The notes under the pieces: model-generated
Seen by the model: only the letters and a program-made list of their open reading frames with translations
Told to the model about the DNA's origin: nothing
Databases searched by the model: none
Source of the DNA: Streptomyces sp. NBC_00442
Lineage (GTDB): Bacteria; Actinomycetota; Actinomycetes; Streptomycetales; Streptomycetaceae
NCBI RefSeq assembly: GCF_036014195.1
Contig: NZ_CP107918.1
Location: 6,014,001-6,078,000, forward strand
Reading direction: 5' to 3'
Length of the DNA stretch: 64,000 nucleotides
Made by a program: the position numbers and the translations under genes
Shown here: positions 46,204 to 54,117 of the stretch, piece by piece
How the letters are laid out: every line of letters begins with the position of its first letter
How positions within the stretch are numbered: the first letter of the stretch is position 1

Positions 46204-46538
46204 CCGAGAACGCGGAGGCGGCCATCAAGCCGGCGACCGAAGAAGAGATCCGCGAGGCGCTGTACGACGTCGTCGACCCCGAGCTGGGCATCGACGTCGT
46301 CAACCTCGGCCTGATCTACGGCATCCACATCGACGACTCCAACGTCGTCACGCTGGACATGACCCTGACGTCGGCGGCCTGCCCGCTGACCGACGTGATC
46401 GAGGACCAGGCGAAGTCCGCGACCGACGGCCTCGCCAGCGAGCTGAAGATCAACTGGGTCTGGATGCCGCCGTGGGGCCCCGACAAGATCACCGACGACG
46501 GCCGCGAGCAGCTGCGCGCCCTGGGCTTCAACGTCTGA
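46200..46538 (+). CDS. sufT: MIP18/DUF59 metal-sulfur cluster assembly factor SufT
   Basis: 112-aa protein; the core EEEIREALYDVVDPELGIDV, VNLGLIYGIHID, DMTLTSAACPLTDVIEDQ with the conserved Cys, and NWVWMPPWGPDKITDDGREQ place it in the SufT/PaaD family. Such proteins help cluster delivery when Fe-S demand is high. ATG 46200 overlaps sufU (ATGA). Last gene of the suf operon, ended by a strong hairpin. Confidence 0.94.
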   Translation: MTENAEAAIKPATEEEIREALYDVVDPELGIDVVNLGLIYGIHIDDSNVVTLDMTLTSAACPLTDVIEDQAKSATDGLASELKINWVWMPPWGPDKITDDGREQLRALGFNV

Positions 46539-46547
46539 GCCCCGTTG

Positions 46548-48107
46548 TCAGGAGAGGCCCCCGGCGCCATTGGTGCCGGGGGCCTCGTCGCGTCCCAGGG
46601 CGCCGGCCAGGAGCCGGATCGTCGCCACGGGGAGTGACGGGTTGGCGGCCGCGGCATGGGCCAGTTCCTCGTCGTCGAGGAGGTCCGCGAGGCGGGGGAG
46701 CGGCAGGCGGGCGTGGCGGGCGAAGGCGTCGCGCACGTCCGCGTCCGGGTCCCGGGTGAGCCGGTCCACGGTTGTGGCGGCGACGTCGGGATCGCGCGCG
46801 GCGATCAGCCGTACCGCCGGGTCCCGGTGACCGGCGTACCGGGCGAGCCCCTCGCGCGGGAAGTTCGCCCGGCCCGGCAGGTCCTCGCGGCCCCGGCCGG
46901 TGTATTCCAGGTAGCAGCGCAGCAGCAGCTCGGGCGGCGCGTCCGGATGGTTCTGCGCCAGCAGGACGCGTACGCCGAGGTCGGGGTCGGCGGCCAGCAG
47001 GTTCAGCAGATCCTGCGGTAGGCGGGGATCCATGGCCGCACGCCGTCGCAACAGCGGGTGCCCGGAGTGTGCCAGGCGCCGGGACTCCGCGGGCTCCGCC
47101 GGCGCGCTGGGCAGCATGCGGCACGGGAACGGCCCGTCCTGGCTCACCTCGTAGTCGATCGCGGCCCGCTCCTCCTCCGTCAGGGCGGGATGGCAGGACA
47201 CGGCGAGCCGCACCCCGGGATCGGGGTCGACGGTGAGGAGCCGGAGCTCGCCGGGCTCCAACTGCGGCCGTTTCGCGATCTGTTGGCGCACCGCCGGATC
47301 CGGGTCGCGGGCGAGCAGGGCCACCGTGCCGGCGGGCAGAGCGCGGTTGTTCGCCAGCGTCCGCCGCTCGTCGTGCCGTGCGGGAGAGGCGAGCACGCTC
47401 TCGATGACGGCGGGGCCGAGAGCGCCGTGCAGCAGGAGATGCGTGCGGAAGTGGCTGCCGTGCTCCGGGAGTTCGGCCTCCACGCGCGCCGGATCACGGT
47501 CGCGGTCGTGTCCCTCCTTGGCCGACCTGGCGCGCTCGCGCACCTCCTCGTCGGGATCGGTGAGCAGCGTGGCCCGTTGTTCGTCGGACAGGCCGTCCCA
47601 TGCGTTCATGCCGATCCCGAAGGCCCGGACCTTCGGTTCGCCGTGGCCGAGCATCGAGACGCGGAACCGCGGCGAGAAGCGGCGCGTGAACGCGAAGGAG
47701 CCGAGGCAATCGTTCTCGTACGTCGTGATCATGCGGGCGGCGGCCCAGTCGGGCAGGGGGTCGGGCTCCTCGTCGAAGCCGGTGTGCGCGCCGTCGGCGA
47801 GGTGTGTCCGCACGCGCCAATCGGGGTCGTCCACGAGCCGCAGCCGCTCGGCCACGTCGACGTGCCGGTTGGTCGCGAAGAAGGCCCGGGTGCGCCAGTC
47901 CGGGTGGCCGGCCGCCGCGTCCACCACCGCGCCGGGCAGCGCCCGGTCCCGGCACAGGGTCGTGCGCGCCGCGGGCGGCCCCGCGGTCAGGATCCGCAGC
48001 AGTACGTCGTGGGGCGTGGCCGGGTTGAGGGCGACCCCGGCCAGGCGACGCTCCGCGAGGTCCGCCTCGTCCCGGATGCCGTGGGGGGTCCGCGCGCGAC
48101 CGCTCAT
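46548..48107 (-). CDS. Leucine-rich-repeat-variant (LRV) protein
   Basis: 519-aa repeat protein. At least a dozen helical repeats of about 22-25 residues share the pattern (L)ARDPDPAVRxxIAxxPxLP: for example DDPDWRVRTHLADGA, DPDPAVRQQIAKRPQLE, DPDPGVRLAVSCHPALT, ADPDLGVRVLLAQNHPD and DPDADVRDAFARHARLP. These are LRV or HEAT-like units that stack as a solenoid. No catalytic domain and no signal peptide, so a scaffold or interaction role is likely. Start ATG 48107 (MSGRARTPHG). The 3' end lies inside the bidirectional hairpin shared with sufT. Confidence 0.85.
   Translation of the reverse strand: MSGRARTPHGIRDEADLAERRLAGVALNPATPHDVLLRILTAGPPAARTTLCRDRALPGAVVDAAAGHPDWRTRAFFATNRHVDVAERLRLVDDPDWRVRTHLADGAHTGFDEEPDPLPDWAAARMITTYENDCLGSFAFTRRFSPRFRVSMLGHGEPKVRAFGIGMNAWDGLSDEQRATLLTDPDEEVRERARSAKEGHDRDRDPARVEAELPEHGSHFRTHLLLHGALGPAVIESVLASPARHDERRTLANNRALPAGTVALLARDPDPAVRQQIAKRPQLEPGELRLLTVDPDPGVRLAVSCHPALTEEERAAIDYEVSQDGPFPCRMLPSAPAEPAESRRLAHSGHPLLRRRAAMDPRLPQDLLNLLAADPDLGVRVLLAQNHPDAPPELLLRCYLEYTGRGREDLPGRANFPREGLARYAGHRDPAVRLIAARDPDVAATTVDRLTRDPDADVRDAFARHARLPLPRLADLLDDEELAHAAAANPSLPVATIRLLAGALGRDEAPGTNGAGGLS
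46554..46586. terminator. Bidirectional terminator of the suf operon
   Basis: GAGGCCCCCGGCGCC (46554-46568) with GGTGCCGGGGGCCTC (46572-46586), 15 bp with one G-T pair and an ATT loop. The minus-strand LRV gene encodes its last residues across it. Confidence 0.8.
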
Positions 48108-48128
48108 CGGACGGTGCACACTTCGGGT

Positions 48129-48494
48129 ATGGCCGTTTCCATGTATCACCTTGTCGTCGATGCCCATGATCTGCCCGCGCTCGCCCGGTTCTGGTGTCAA
48201 GTCCTCGACTGGAAGGTGCTGTTCGAGGACCCGGAGGAGATCGTCATCGGGGCGGACGAGACAGCGTACCCAGGCATGTGCTTCCTGCCGGTGCCCGAGC
48301 GCAAGAGCGTCAAGAACCGGCTGCACATCGACCTCAACCCCGACGACCACGCCGCCGAGGTCGAGCGGATCATCGCGCTCGGGGCGCGCCGGGTGGACGT
48401 GGGGCAGGGGAAGGACGTGACCTTCACGGTGCTGGCCGACCCCGAGGGCAACGAATTCTGTGTGCTGCGGCCCAAGCGGAGCCTTATCGACTGA
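48129..48494 (+). CDS. VOC-family (glyoxalase-like) protein
   Basis: 121 aa, a single vicinal oxygen chelate protein of two beta-alpha-beta-beta-beta units. MYHLVVDAHDLPALARFWCQ (residues 5-24) and LDWKVLFEDPEEIVIG form the first unit; RLHIDLNPDDHAAEVERIIA and FTVLADPEGNEFCVL the second, with His, Glu as possible metal ligands. ATG 48129; 21 bp from the divergent LRV gene start, so it may be leaderless. Substrate unknown. Confidence 0.85.
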   Translation: MAVSMYHLVVDAHDLPALARFWCQVLDWKVLFEDPEEIVIGADETAYPGMCFLPVPERKSVKNRLHIDLNPDDHAAEVERIIALGARRVDVGQGKDVTFTVLADPEGNEFCVLRPKRSLID

Positions 48495-48585
48495 CGTTCG
48501 CCCGCCGTACCCGTGGCGTACCCCCGCAATTGGCGGGGCGACCGGAACCTACTCGCGACACCCCCGCCGACGAGAGGCCATCCCC

Positions 48586-49980
48586 GTGCCGCACCACCCT
48601 TCGCTCCGCCGTGCCAGGGCCCTCGCGGCCGCGTCCGGAGTCCTCGCGCTGGCCGCGCCGGGGATGAACACCCCTGCGCACGCCGCGAGTTACGGCACCC
48701 CCACCATCTCCCTCTCGGCCTCCTACCTGTCGGGGGCCGTGGGAGCCACCGGCGACCCCACGGTCACCGTGAGCGTCGCGCAGAGCGGGGCGGACGCCTC
48801 GGCGCTCACCGTGGCCGCGTCCGCCAGCAGCAAGAGCTCGGTGGCCGGGACCGGGGACGTCCAGGTCACCGGCACCGGAGGGAGCCGAAGCCTGGCCGTG
48901 GCCGCACACGCCCGCGGCTACACCGACCTGACGGTCAAGGTCACCGGGCTCGGCGGCAAGACCGCCACCAAGACGCTGCACTACGCGGCGTCGGCCGCCG
49001 TGCAGAACGCCGCCGACACCCGCTACTTCACCGGCTCCAGCGACGCCTCGGCCGCCGTGGACGTGGGCGGCGGGTATGTCGTCGTCGCCGACGACGAGTC
49101 CAACACGCTGCGCCTGTACGACCGTTCGGCCTCCGGGGCGCCCGTGAAGACCTGGGACTTCAGCTCCAAGCTCGGCGTCTCCAAGGAGATCGACATCGAG
49201 GGCGCCGCCCGCGTCGGCAACACGATCTACTGGACCGGCTCGCTCGGCAACAACAAGGACGGCGAGTACAAGGCCGACCGCAACACCGTCTTCACCACCA
49301 CCGTCACCGGCTCGGGCGCCGCCACCCAGCTCGCGCTCGGCGGCTCGTACAAGAAGCTGCGGGACGATCTCGTGGCCTGGGACCACGCCAACGGGGACCG
49401 CTTCGGGTTCGCCGCCGCGACCGCGGACGGCCAGGTGCCCAAGCAGATCGACGGGTTCAACGTGGAGGGCCTGGAGTTCGCGCCGGGCTCCACGAGCACC
49501 GCCTACATCGGCTTCCGGGCTCCGCTGGTGCCGCCGGTGAACGGCGGCAAGGCGCTCATAGTGCCCGTCACCAACATGGACAAGGTGGTGGGCAGCGGCG
49601 CCAAGCCGGTCTTCGGCGCCGCCATCCAGCTCGACCTCGGCGGGCTCAGCATCCGCGACATCCGCAAGAACGCCGCCGACCAGTACCTGATCGTCGCCGG
49701 TTCTTGGGCCGCGGACGACAACTCCGACCCGTACGCGGTCTACTCCTGGGACGGCGTCGCGGGCCACGCCCCGCTCAAGCGGGCCGACCTGCCGACCAGC
49801 GACCCGGGCGGCTGGGAGGCCGTGGTGGACGTGCCCGACCTCGGCCAGGCGGGCGCCCGCGCCCAGTTCATCACCGACGACGGCTCCGCCGACCTCTACG
49901 GCGACGGTACCGAGGCCAAGGACCTGTCCCACGCCGAGTGGAAGAAGTCCCGGGCCACCTGGTTCACGGTGACCGGCTGA
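48586..49980 (+). CDS. Secreted protein, DUF3616/esterase-like beta-propeller type
   Basis: 464 aa from GTG 48586 (VPHHPSLRRARALAAASG) with a signal peptide cleaved near THAHAA-like PAHAAS (residues about 26-32). Residues 33-140 look like an Ig-type beta sandwich rich in Ser, Ala, Thr. Residues 145-464 resemble DUF3616 proteins (IDIEGAARVGNTIYWTGSLG, FNVEGLEFAPGSTSTAYIGF, GWEAVVDVPDLGQ). No catalytic motif can be assigned. Family call is from memory of the motif order. Convergent with the next gene with only 15 bp between. Confidence 0.75.
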   Translation: MPHHPSLRRARALAAASGVLALAAPGMNTPAHAASYGTPTISLSASYLSGAVGATGDPTVTVSVAQSGADASALTVAASASSKSSVAGTGDVQVTGTGGSRSLAVAAHARGYTDLTVKVTGLGGKTATKTLHYAASAAVQNAADTRYFTGSSDASAAVDVGGGYVVVADDESNTLRLYDRSASGAPVKTWDFSSKLGVSKEIDIEGAARVGNTIYWTGSLGNNKDGEYKADRNTVFTTTVTGSGAATQLALGGSYKKLRDDLVAWDHANGDRFGFAAATADGQVPKQIDGFNVEGLEFAPGSTSTAYIGFRAPLVPPVNGGKALIVPVTNMDKVVGSGAKPVFGAAIQLDLGGLSIRDIRKNAADQYLIVAGSWAADDNSDPYAVYSWDGVAGHAPLKRADLPTSDPGGWEAVVDVPDLGQAGARAQFITDDGSADLYGDGTEAKDLSHAEWKKSRATWFTVTG

Positions 49981-49995
49981 CCAGGCGCTCCGGCG

Positions 49996-51244
49996 CTACC
50001 AGGTGACCGCCGGCGGGGCTCCCGCCGGCGGCACACCGGCCGCCTCGGCCAGCGCGGACGCCAGCTCCTCGGTACGGATGCGCCGGTCGATGTAGAGCAG
50101 CCCCGAGGCCAGCTGGGGCAGGGTGGTCGACAGGAACTGGCTGACCACCATGCCGATCAGGCCCAGCACCATCACGATGACGACGGCCGCGACCCCTGAA
50201 CCGGCCGACGGGTCGGAGAGCAGCAACGGCATGGCGGCAAGGACCCCGCCGTAGGTGAAGGGCACCTGCGCGAGGTTGCCGATGAACATGCTGATGAGGG
50301 CGACGAGCGTCACGACGCCGCACGTCCGCCACCAGGTGCCCCGCACCAGACGGGCCGAGCGGCGCAGCGCCTGGACGGGCCGCTGGTTCTCCAGGACCGC
50401 GGCCACCGGGGCGAAGCCGAAGCGCACCGCCATCCAGGTGTTGAACGGGATCAGCACGAGGACGCCGAGGCCGGCCAGGACCAGCAGGGAGGGCGGCGTG
50501 CCGCCGTCCCGCGTCGACAGGATCAGGAGCAGCATCACCCCGGCGAACAGGACCGTCGCGCCGATCGTGATCACCAGCGCGAGCGCCAGCGCGCCGAGCG
50601 CCGCGGGGAAGCGGGACCATGCCCTGCGCCACACGGCGCCGAAGGGGGTCCGCCGCCCGAGCACCGCGTCCTGGAGCACGGTCGCGGCGGCCGAGGACAT
50701 CAGCGCCATCGCGAGGAGCCACATCGCCAGTGTGACGACGAAGGTGAGGGCGCCTGCCACCAGCACGGGCTCGACGTCGGAGCGCGCCGGGCCGCTCTCG
50801 TACGCCTCGCGGTGGCGGAAGACGGGGTCGAGGTGTTCGTGCACGGCGGCGATCGAGGCCGCACACGCCCCGCCGGTGACGAGCGCCGCGATTCCGTACG
50901 CGACGAGAGCCATCCCGAAGAGCTGCTTCCAGTGGCGGCCGAGGGTCGTGAAGGCGCCGCCGAGTATGTCGCCGAGGCCGAGCGGGCCCAGGGGTATCAC
51001 GCCGGGGCGCGGCGGGGGCGGCGGCATCCAGCGGCCACCCCAGCCCGGTCCCCCACCCCGGCGGGGGACCGGGGGGAACGCCCTGCCCGCCGGGCCCCCA
51101 CATCGGCGCGGCACCCCGGCCTGCGGGCCCCCATGCCGGTGGGGTTCCCGGTGCGGCGCCCTGCCCTGCGGGGTGGGGCCCCGGCAACGGCCCCTGGGGG
51201 CCGCCGCCCTGGTCGCCGGCGTCCGGTCCCGTGTCCTGCGTCAC
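49996..51244 (-). CDS. Multi-pass membrane protein with proline-rich N-terminus, apparently frameshifted
   Basis: Two frames join to one protein. GTG 51244 opens MTQDTGPDAGDQGGGPQGPL and a Gly/Pro-rich disordered head to GPPPGWG. The rest (about 350 residues) continues in another frame from GPGWGGRWMPPPPPRPGVIP, through GLGDILGGAFTTLGRHWKQL, and five or six TM helices to the stop at 49996. One extra base in the C5 run 51050-51054 (G5 on the coding strand) explains the break: removing it gives a smooth GWGPGWGGRW. The reading frame of the membrane part alone is open from 51114. The family is a common Streptomyces one with DUF-type glycerophosphoryl diester phosphodiesterase-like membrane domain; function unknown. 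It may be a real mutation or an assembly error. Confidence 0.75.
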
Positions 51245-51339
51245 TGCGTCCTCGCTCTTCCCGTACGTCGCCGTACGCCCCGTCCCCTGATGATCGGCCC
51301 CACCGTAGCCCGCCCCCTCCCGGCGGTACGCTCGCCCCC

Positions 51340-51663
51340 ATGCCCTACGTCCTGCTCGCCTGTGCCATCGGCTCGGAGATCGTCGCCACCTCCGCGCTGA
51401 AGTACAGCGAGGGCTTCACCAGGCTCTGGCCGTCGCTGATCACCGCGGCCGGCTATCTGCTCGCCTTCTACCTGCTGTCGCTGACGCTCAAGTCCCTTTC
51501 CGTGGGCACCGCGTACGCGATCTGGTCGGGCGTGGGGACGGCCGTCATCGCGGCCATCGGGATGGTCTTCATGGGGGAGGCGATGACCGCGGCGAAGATC
51601 GCCGGGATTGCCCTCGTCATCGGCGGAGTGGTCCTGCTCAACATCGGCGGCGCGGCGCACTGA
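51340..51663 (+). CDS. Small multidrug resistance (SMR) family transporter
   Basis: 107 aa, four TM helices, proton-coupled exporter of lipophilic cations in the QacE/EmrE group. The essential membrane Glu13 is in CAIGSEIVATSALK, and YAIWSGVGTAVIAAIG is the conserved TM3 GVG segment. ATG 51340 is 7 bp after GGTACGCTC; no SD, so leaderless translation is possible. It is divergent from the frameshifted membrane protein gene and followed by a tandem repeat and a hairpin. Confidence 0.93.
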   Translation: MPYVLLACAIGSEIVATSALKYSEGFTRLWPSLITAAGYLLAFYLLSLTLKSLSVGTAYAIWSGVGTAVIAAIGMVFMGEAMTAAKIAGIALVIGGVVLLNIGGAAH

Positions 51664-51719
51664 ACGCGGCGCACCGAACGCGGCTCGCCGAACTCGGCGC
51701 ACCGAACGCGGCTCGGCGG
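51664..51719. repeat. Four 14-bp units, two 28-bp periods, after the SMR gene
   Basis: ACGCGGCGCACCGA / ACGCGGCTCGCCGA / ACTCGGCGCACCGA / ACGCGGCTCGGCGG, starting at the base after the SMR stop codon. Confidence 0.75.
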
Positions 51720-51730
51720 ACGCCGAGCCG
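51709..51730. terminator. Hairpin between SMR and HxlR-Prx genes
   Basis: CGGCTCGGCG and CGCCGAGCCG separated by GA. It overlaps the last tandem-repeat unit and serves both convergent genes. Confidence 0.6.
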
Positions 51731-51761
51731 GCTCACCCGCTGCCGTGCACCCCGTTCCCGT

Positions 51762-52640
51762 TCACCCCGCCGCGCGCACCGCACGGAGTGCGGCGTGCAC
51801 ACTCGCCTCGACGTCGGTGATCGGGTAGAGCGCCTCGATCACCGTACGGTCCCGGTCGACCACCAGGGTCAGCCGCTTGAGCCGGCTCGTCCCCGCCGTG
51901 CGGAAGGTGGGCAGGCGCAGCGCCGCCGTCAGGTCGAGCCCGGCGTCCGAGAGCAGCGGGAAGCGCAGGGCCTCCTTGTCGGCGAACGCCCTCTGCTCGT
52001 CCGGGCGTTGGGTGGACACGCCGTGCACGCTCGCGCCCGCCGCGCCGAACTCGGCGAGCTGGTCCCGGAAGGTGCACGACTCCAGGGTGCAGCCGCGCGC
52101 ACCGGGAATCCCGGCCCAGCCGGGCGGGTACGACTCGGCGCGGGCGTAGGCGCCGGGGAAGCAGTACAGCACGGTGTACGGCGTCGAGGACGCGACCGGG
52201 TCCCTCGACTCCCCGTTGAAATCGATCAGTTGAAGCTCCGGTATCCGGGTGCCGACCAGCTCCCGCACCCGCTCGGTCTCGCCCGAGGTCTCCGTCGAGG
52301 TGGCCATGGTCTCTCCTTCTCCCAGCACCCAGGTGTCTCCCCAGTCCTGGAGTGCGATCAGTACGGGCAGCAGGGCGCGGCCGCGCGGGGTGAGCCGGTA
52401 CTCGTGGCGCACCGGGCGCTCCTGGTACGGCTCGCGCGTCAGGACACCGCACTCCACGAGCAGCTTCAGCCGTTCGGTGAGTACCTTGCGGGACATGCCG
52501 AGCTCCCGCTGGAGGGCGTCGAAGCGGTGCACGCCGCGTGCGGTGTCGCGCACGATCAGCAGGGTCCACCAGTCGCCCACGACGTCCAGGGCCTGGGCGA
52601 TGGCACAGTGCCCGTCGTCGAGCCGGGTGCGTTGCGGCAT
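51762..52640 (-). CDS. HxlR-type regulator fused to a PrxQ-like peroxiredoxin
   Basis: 292 aa in one frame. Residues about 1-108 are an HxlR winged helix: the conserved N-terminal Cys12 in DGHCAIAQALDVVGDWWTLL, recognition part RFDALQRELGMSRKVLTERL and wing RHEYRLTPRGRALLPVL. A short linker TMATSTETSGETER precedes residues about 125-292, a thioredoxin-fold peroxiredoxin of BCP/PrxQ type: VLYCFPGAYARAESYPPG, peroxidatic Cys184 and resolving Cys189 (GCTLESCTFRDQL), and a C-terminal strand LTLVVDRDRTVIEALYP. Met112 could start a separate enzyme, but no stop or SD separates the parts. Start ATG 52640. Inference: peroxide is sensed in the same chain that controls transcription. Confidence 0.88.
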   Translation of the reverse strand: MPQRTRLDDGHCAIAQALDVVGDWWTLLIVRDTARGVHRFDALQRELGMSRKVLTERLKLLVECGVLTREPYQERPVRHEYRLTPRGRALLPVLIALQDWGDTWVLGEGETMATSTETSGETERVRELVGTRIPELQLIDFNGESRDPVASSTPYTVLYCFPGAYARAESYPPGWAGIPGARGCTLESCTFRDQLAEFGAAGASVHGVSTQRPDEQRAFADKEALRFPLLSDAGLDLTAALRLPTFRTAGTSRLKRLTLVVDRDRTVIEALYPITDVEASVHAALRAVRAAG

Positions 52641-52723
52641 GCGGCCATCCCTTCGCGACCCCTTCGGGGCCGGCGCGCCGTGCGGGCCGGCCGGCCCGCA
52701 CGGGAATCATGATGCCCTAGTTA

Positions 52724-52738
52724 GTTTCCATAGGGAAC
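52724..52738. promoter_or_regulatory. Dyad GTTTCC-ATA-GGGAAC, candidate HxlR operator
   Basis: Nearly perfect inverted repeat in an A/T-rich island TAGTTAGTTTCCATAGGGAA, which stands out from the surrounding GC. It is 84 bp upstream of the fusion's start. HxlR proteins often bind TAC/GTTTC-type dyads. Confidence 0.45.
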
Positions 52739-52833
52739 CCGGTCGGGTGCGGGCCGGCCGCACGGCCCGTCGGGCAGGGCGGGACACGGGCCCGTCACGT
52801 GAGACCGGTTCGCCCCGGCGGGCGGTGGCCGGT

Positions 52834-52839
52834 TAGGTT
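52834..52839 (+). promoter_or_regulatory. -10 element of dapD, leaderless
   Basis: TAGGTT ends 7 bases before the ATG at 52847, the distance expected for a transcript that begins at the start codon. No SD is present. The -35 is not obvious. Confidence 0.5.
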
Positions 52840-52846
52840 TTGGGGC

Positions 52847-53842
52847 ATGACCGACACGACTGCTACTGCTACGACCGGCGCCGCGGCCGCCGGACTCGCC
52901 ACCATCGCCGCCGACGGCACCGTCCTGGACACCTGGTTCCCCGCCCCCGAGCTCGTGGCCGTCGCCGAGCCCGGCCCGGCCGGCACCGAGCGGCTCTCCG
53001 CCGAGCGCGCCGCCGAACTGCTCGGCGCGGGTGCGCTCAAGGCCGTCGGCGTGGACGAGCGCCGCGGGGTCGAGGTCGTCGCCGTCCGTACGGTCATCGC
53101 CTCGCTCGACGCCAAGATGCTCGACGCGCACGACGCCTACCTGCGTCTGCACCTCCTCTCGCACCGGCTCGTCAAGCCGCACGGCCAGAACCTCGACGGG
53201 CTCTTCGGGCTGCTCGCCAACGTGGCCTGGACCTCGCTCGGTCCGGTCGCCGTCGACGACATCGAGACGGTCCGCCTCAACGCCCGCGCCGAGGGGCTGC
53301 ACCTCCAGGTGACGTCGATCGACAAGTTCCCGCGCATGACGGACTACGTCGCCCCCAAGGGCGTGCGCATCGCCGACGCGGACCGGGTCCGCCTGGGCGC
53401 GCACCTCGCCGAGGGCACCACCGTCATGCACGAGGGCTTCGTGAACTTCAACGCGGGCACGCTCGGCACGTCCATGGTCGAGGGCCGCATCTCGGCCGGC
53501 GTCGTGGTCGGCGACGGCTCCGACATCGGCGGCGGCGCGTCCACGATGGGCACGCTGTCGGGCGGCGGCAACGTCCGCATCGTCATCGGCGAGCGGTGCC
53601 TCGTCGGTGCGGAGGCGGGGGTCGGGATCGCGCTCGGCGACGAGTGCGTCGTCGAGGCGGGGCTGTACGTCACGGCCGGTACGCGGGTCACCATGCCCGA
53701 CGGGCAGATCGTGAAGGCGCGGGAGCTGTCGGGGGCGTCCAACATCCTGTTCCGGCGGAACTCGGTTACGGGAACGGTTGAGGCGCGGCCGAACAATGCG
53801 GTGTGGGGTGGCCTGAACGAGGTCCTCCACGCCCACAACTAG
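52847..53842 (+). CDS. dapD: 2,3,4,5-tetrahydropyridine-2,6-dicarboxylate N-succinyltransferase
   Basis: 331 aa, actinobacterial type DapD, acting in the succinylase branch of lysine and meso-DAP synthesis. The N-terminal half is alpha/beta. The C-terminal half is a left-handed parallel beta-helix of hexapeptide repeats (from [20 protein letters not shown] through [20 protein letters not shown] and [20 protein letters not shown], then [20 protein letters not shown]). Homotrimer with succinyl-CoA expected. ATG 52847 is leaderless. dapA, a step earlier, is nearby in convergent orientation. Confidence 0.96.
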   Translation: MTDTTATATTGAAAAGLATIAADGTVLDTWFPAPELVAVAEPGPAGTERLSAERAAELLGAGALKAVGVDERRGVEVVAVRTVIASLDAKMLDAHDAYLRLHLLSHRLVKPHGQNLDGLFGLLANVAWTSLGPVAVDDIETVRLNARAEGLHLQVTSIDKFPRMTDYVAPKGVRIADADRVRLGAHLAEGTTVMHEGFVNFNAGTLGTSMVEGRISAGVVVGDGSDIGGGASTMGTLSGGGNVRIVIGERCLVGAEAGVGIALGDECVVEAGLYVTAGTRVTMPDGQIVKARELSGASNILFRRNSVTGTVEARPNNAVWGGLNEVLHAHN

Positions 53843-53850
53843 CCGACCCC

Positions 53851-53869
53851 CCTGGGGCTCCGCCCCAGG
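53851..53869 (+). terminator. Terminator hairpin after dapD
   Basis: CCTGGGGC-TCC-GCCCCAGG, 8 bp, 8 bases after the dapD stop. It is also the opening block of composite repeat copy B. Confidence 0.7.
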
Positions 53870-54014
53870 CCCCGGTTCGCGCCTCAAGGGCGCTCGTCCT
53901 CAATGTCCCCCAAGGCCTCAGGGGCCAGGGGGGACCCCCATGATGGGCTGAGGATGCCTGAGACGGGCACCCTGCCAAGGTCACCCCCCCCAGGGGCGCG
54001 GGGAACTGCGCGGT
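53851..54014 (+). repeat. Composite intergenic repeat, copy B
   Basis: Same blocks as copy A: GGGGCTCCGCCCC, GCTCGTCCTCAA, TCCCCCAAGGCC, GGGACCCCCATGATGGG, then AGGGGCGCGGGGAACTGCGC at 53992-54011. It fills the gap between convergent dapD and dapA. Confidence 0.7.
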
Positions 54015-54117
54015 CGGCCCCCGCCGGCCCGCGGGTGGCATCGCACTCGGCGGGCCGGGGAAACCGGGGGGGGTGGGGCAGAGCCCCGGCCCCCCGGGCT
54101 CGGGAGGGGGTCCGGGG

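Larger units (their letters stand above)
52641..52846. other. Divergent region between the HxlR-Prx fusion and dapD
   Basis: Contains a perfect 20-bp palindrome TGCGGGCCGG/CCGGCCCGCA at 52681-52700, an HxlR-operator-like dyad at 52724-52738 and the leaderless dapD -10 element. Confidence 0.5.

Noticed and set aside
52600..52720. Riboswitch upstream of dapD
   Set aside because: Lysine-riboswitch elements are not seen; the gene appears leaderless.
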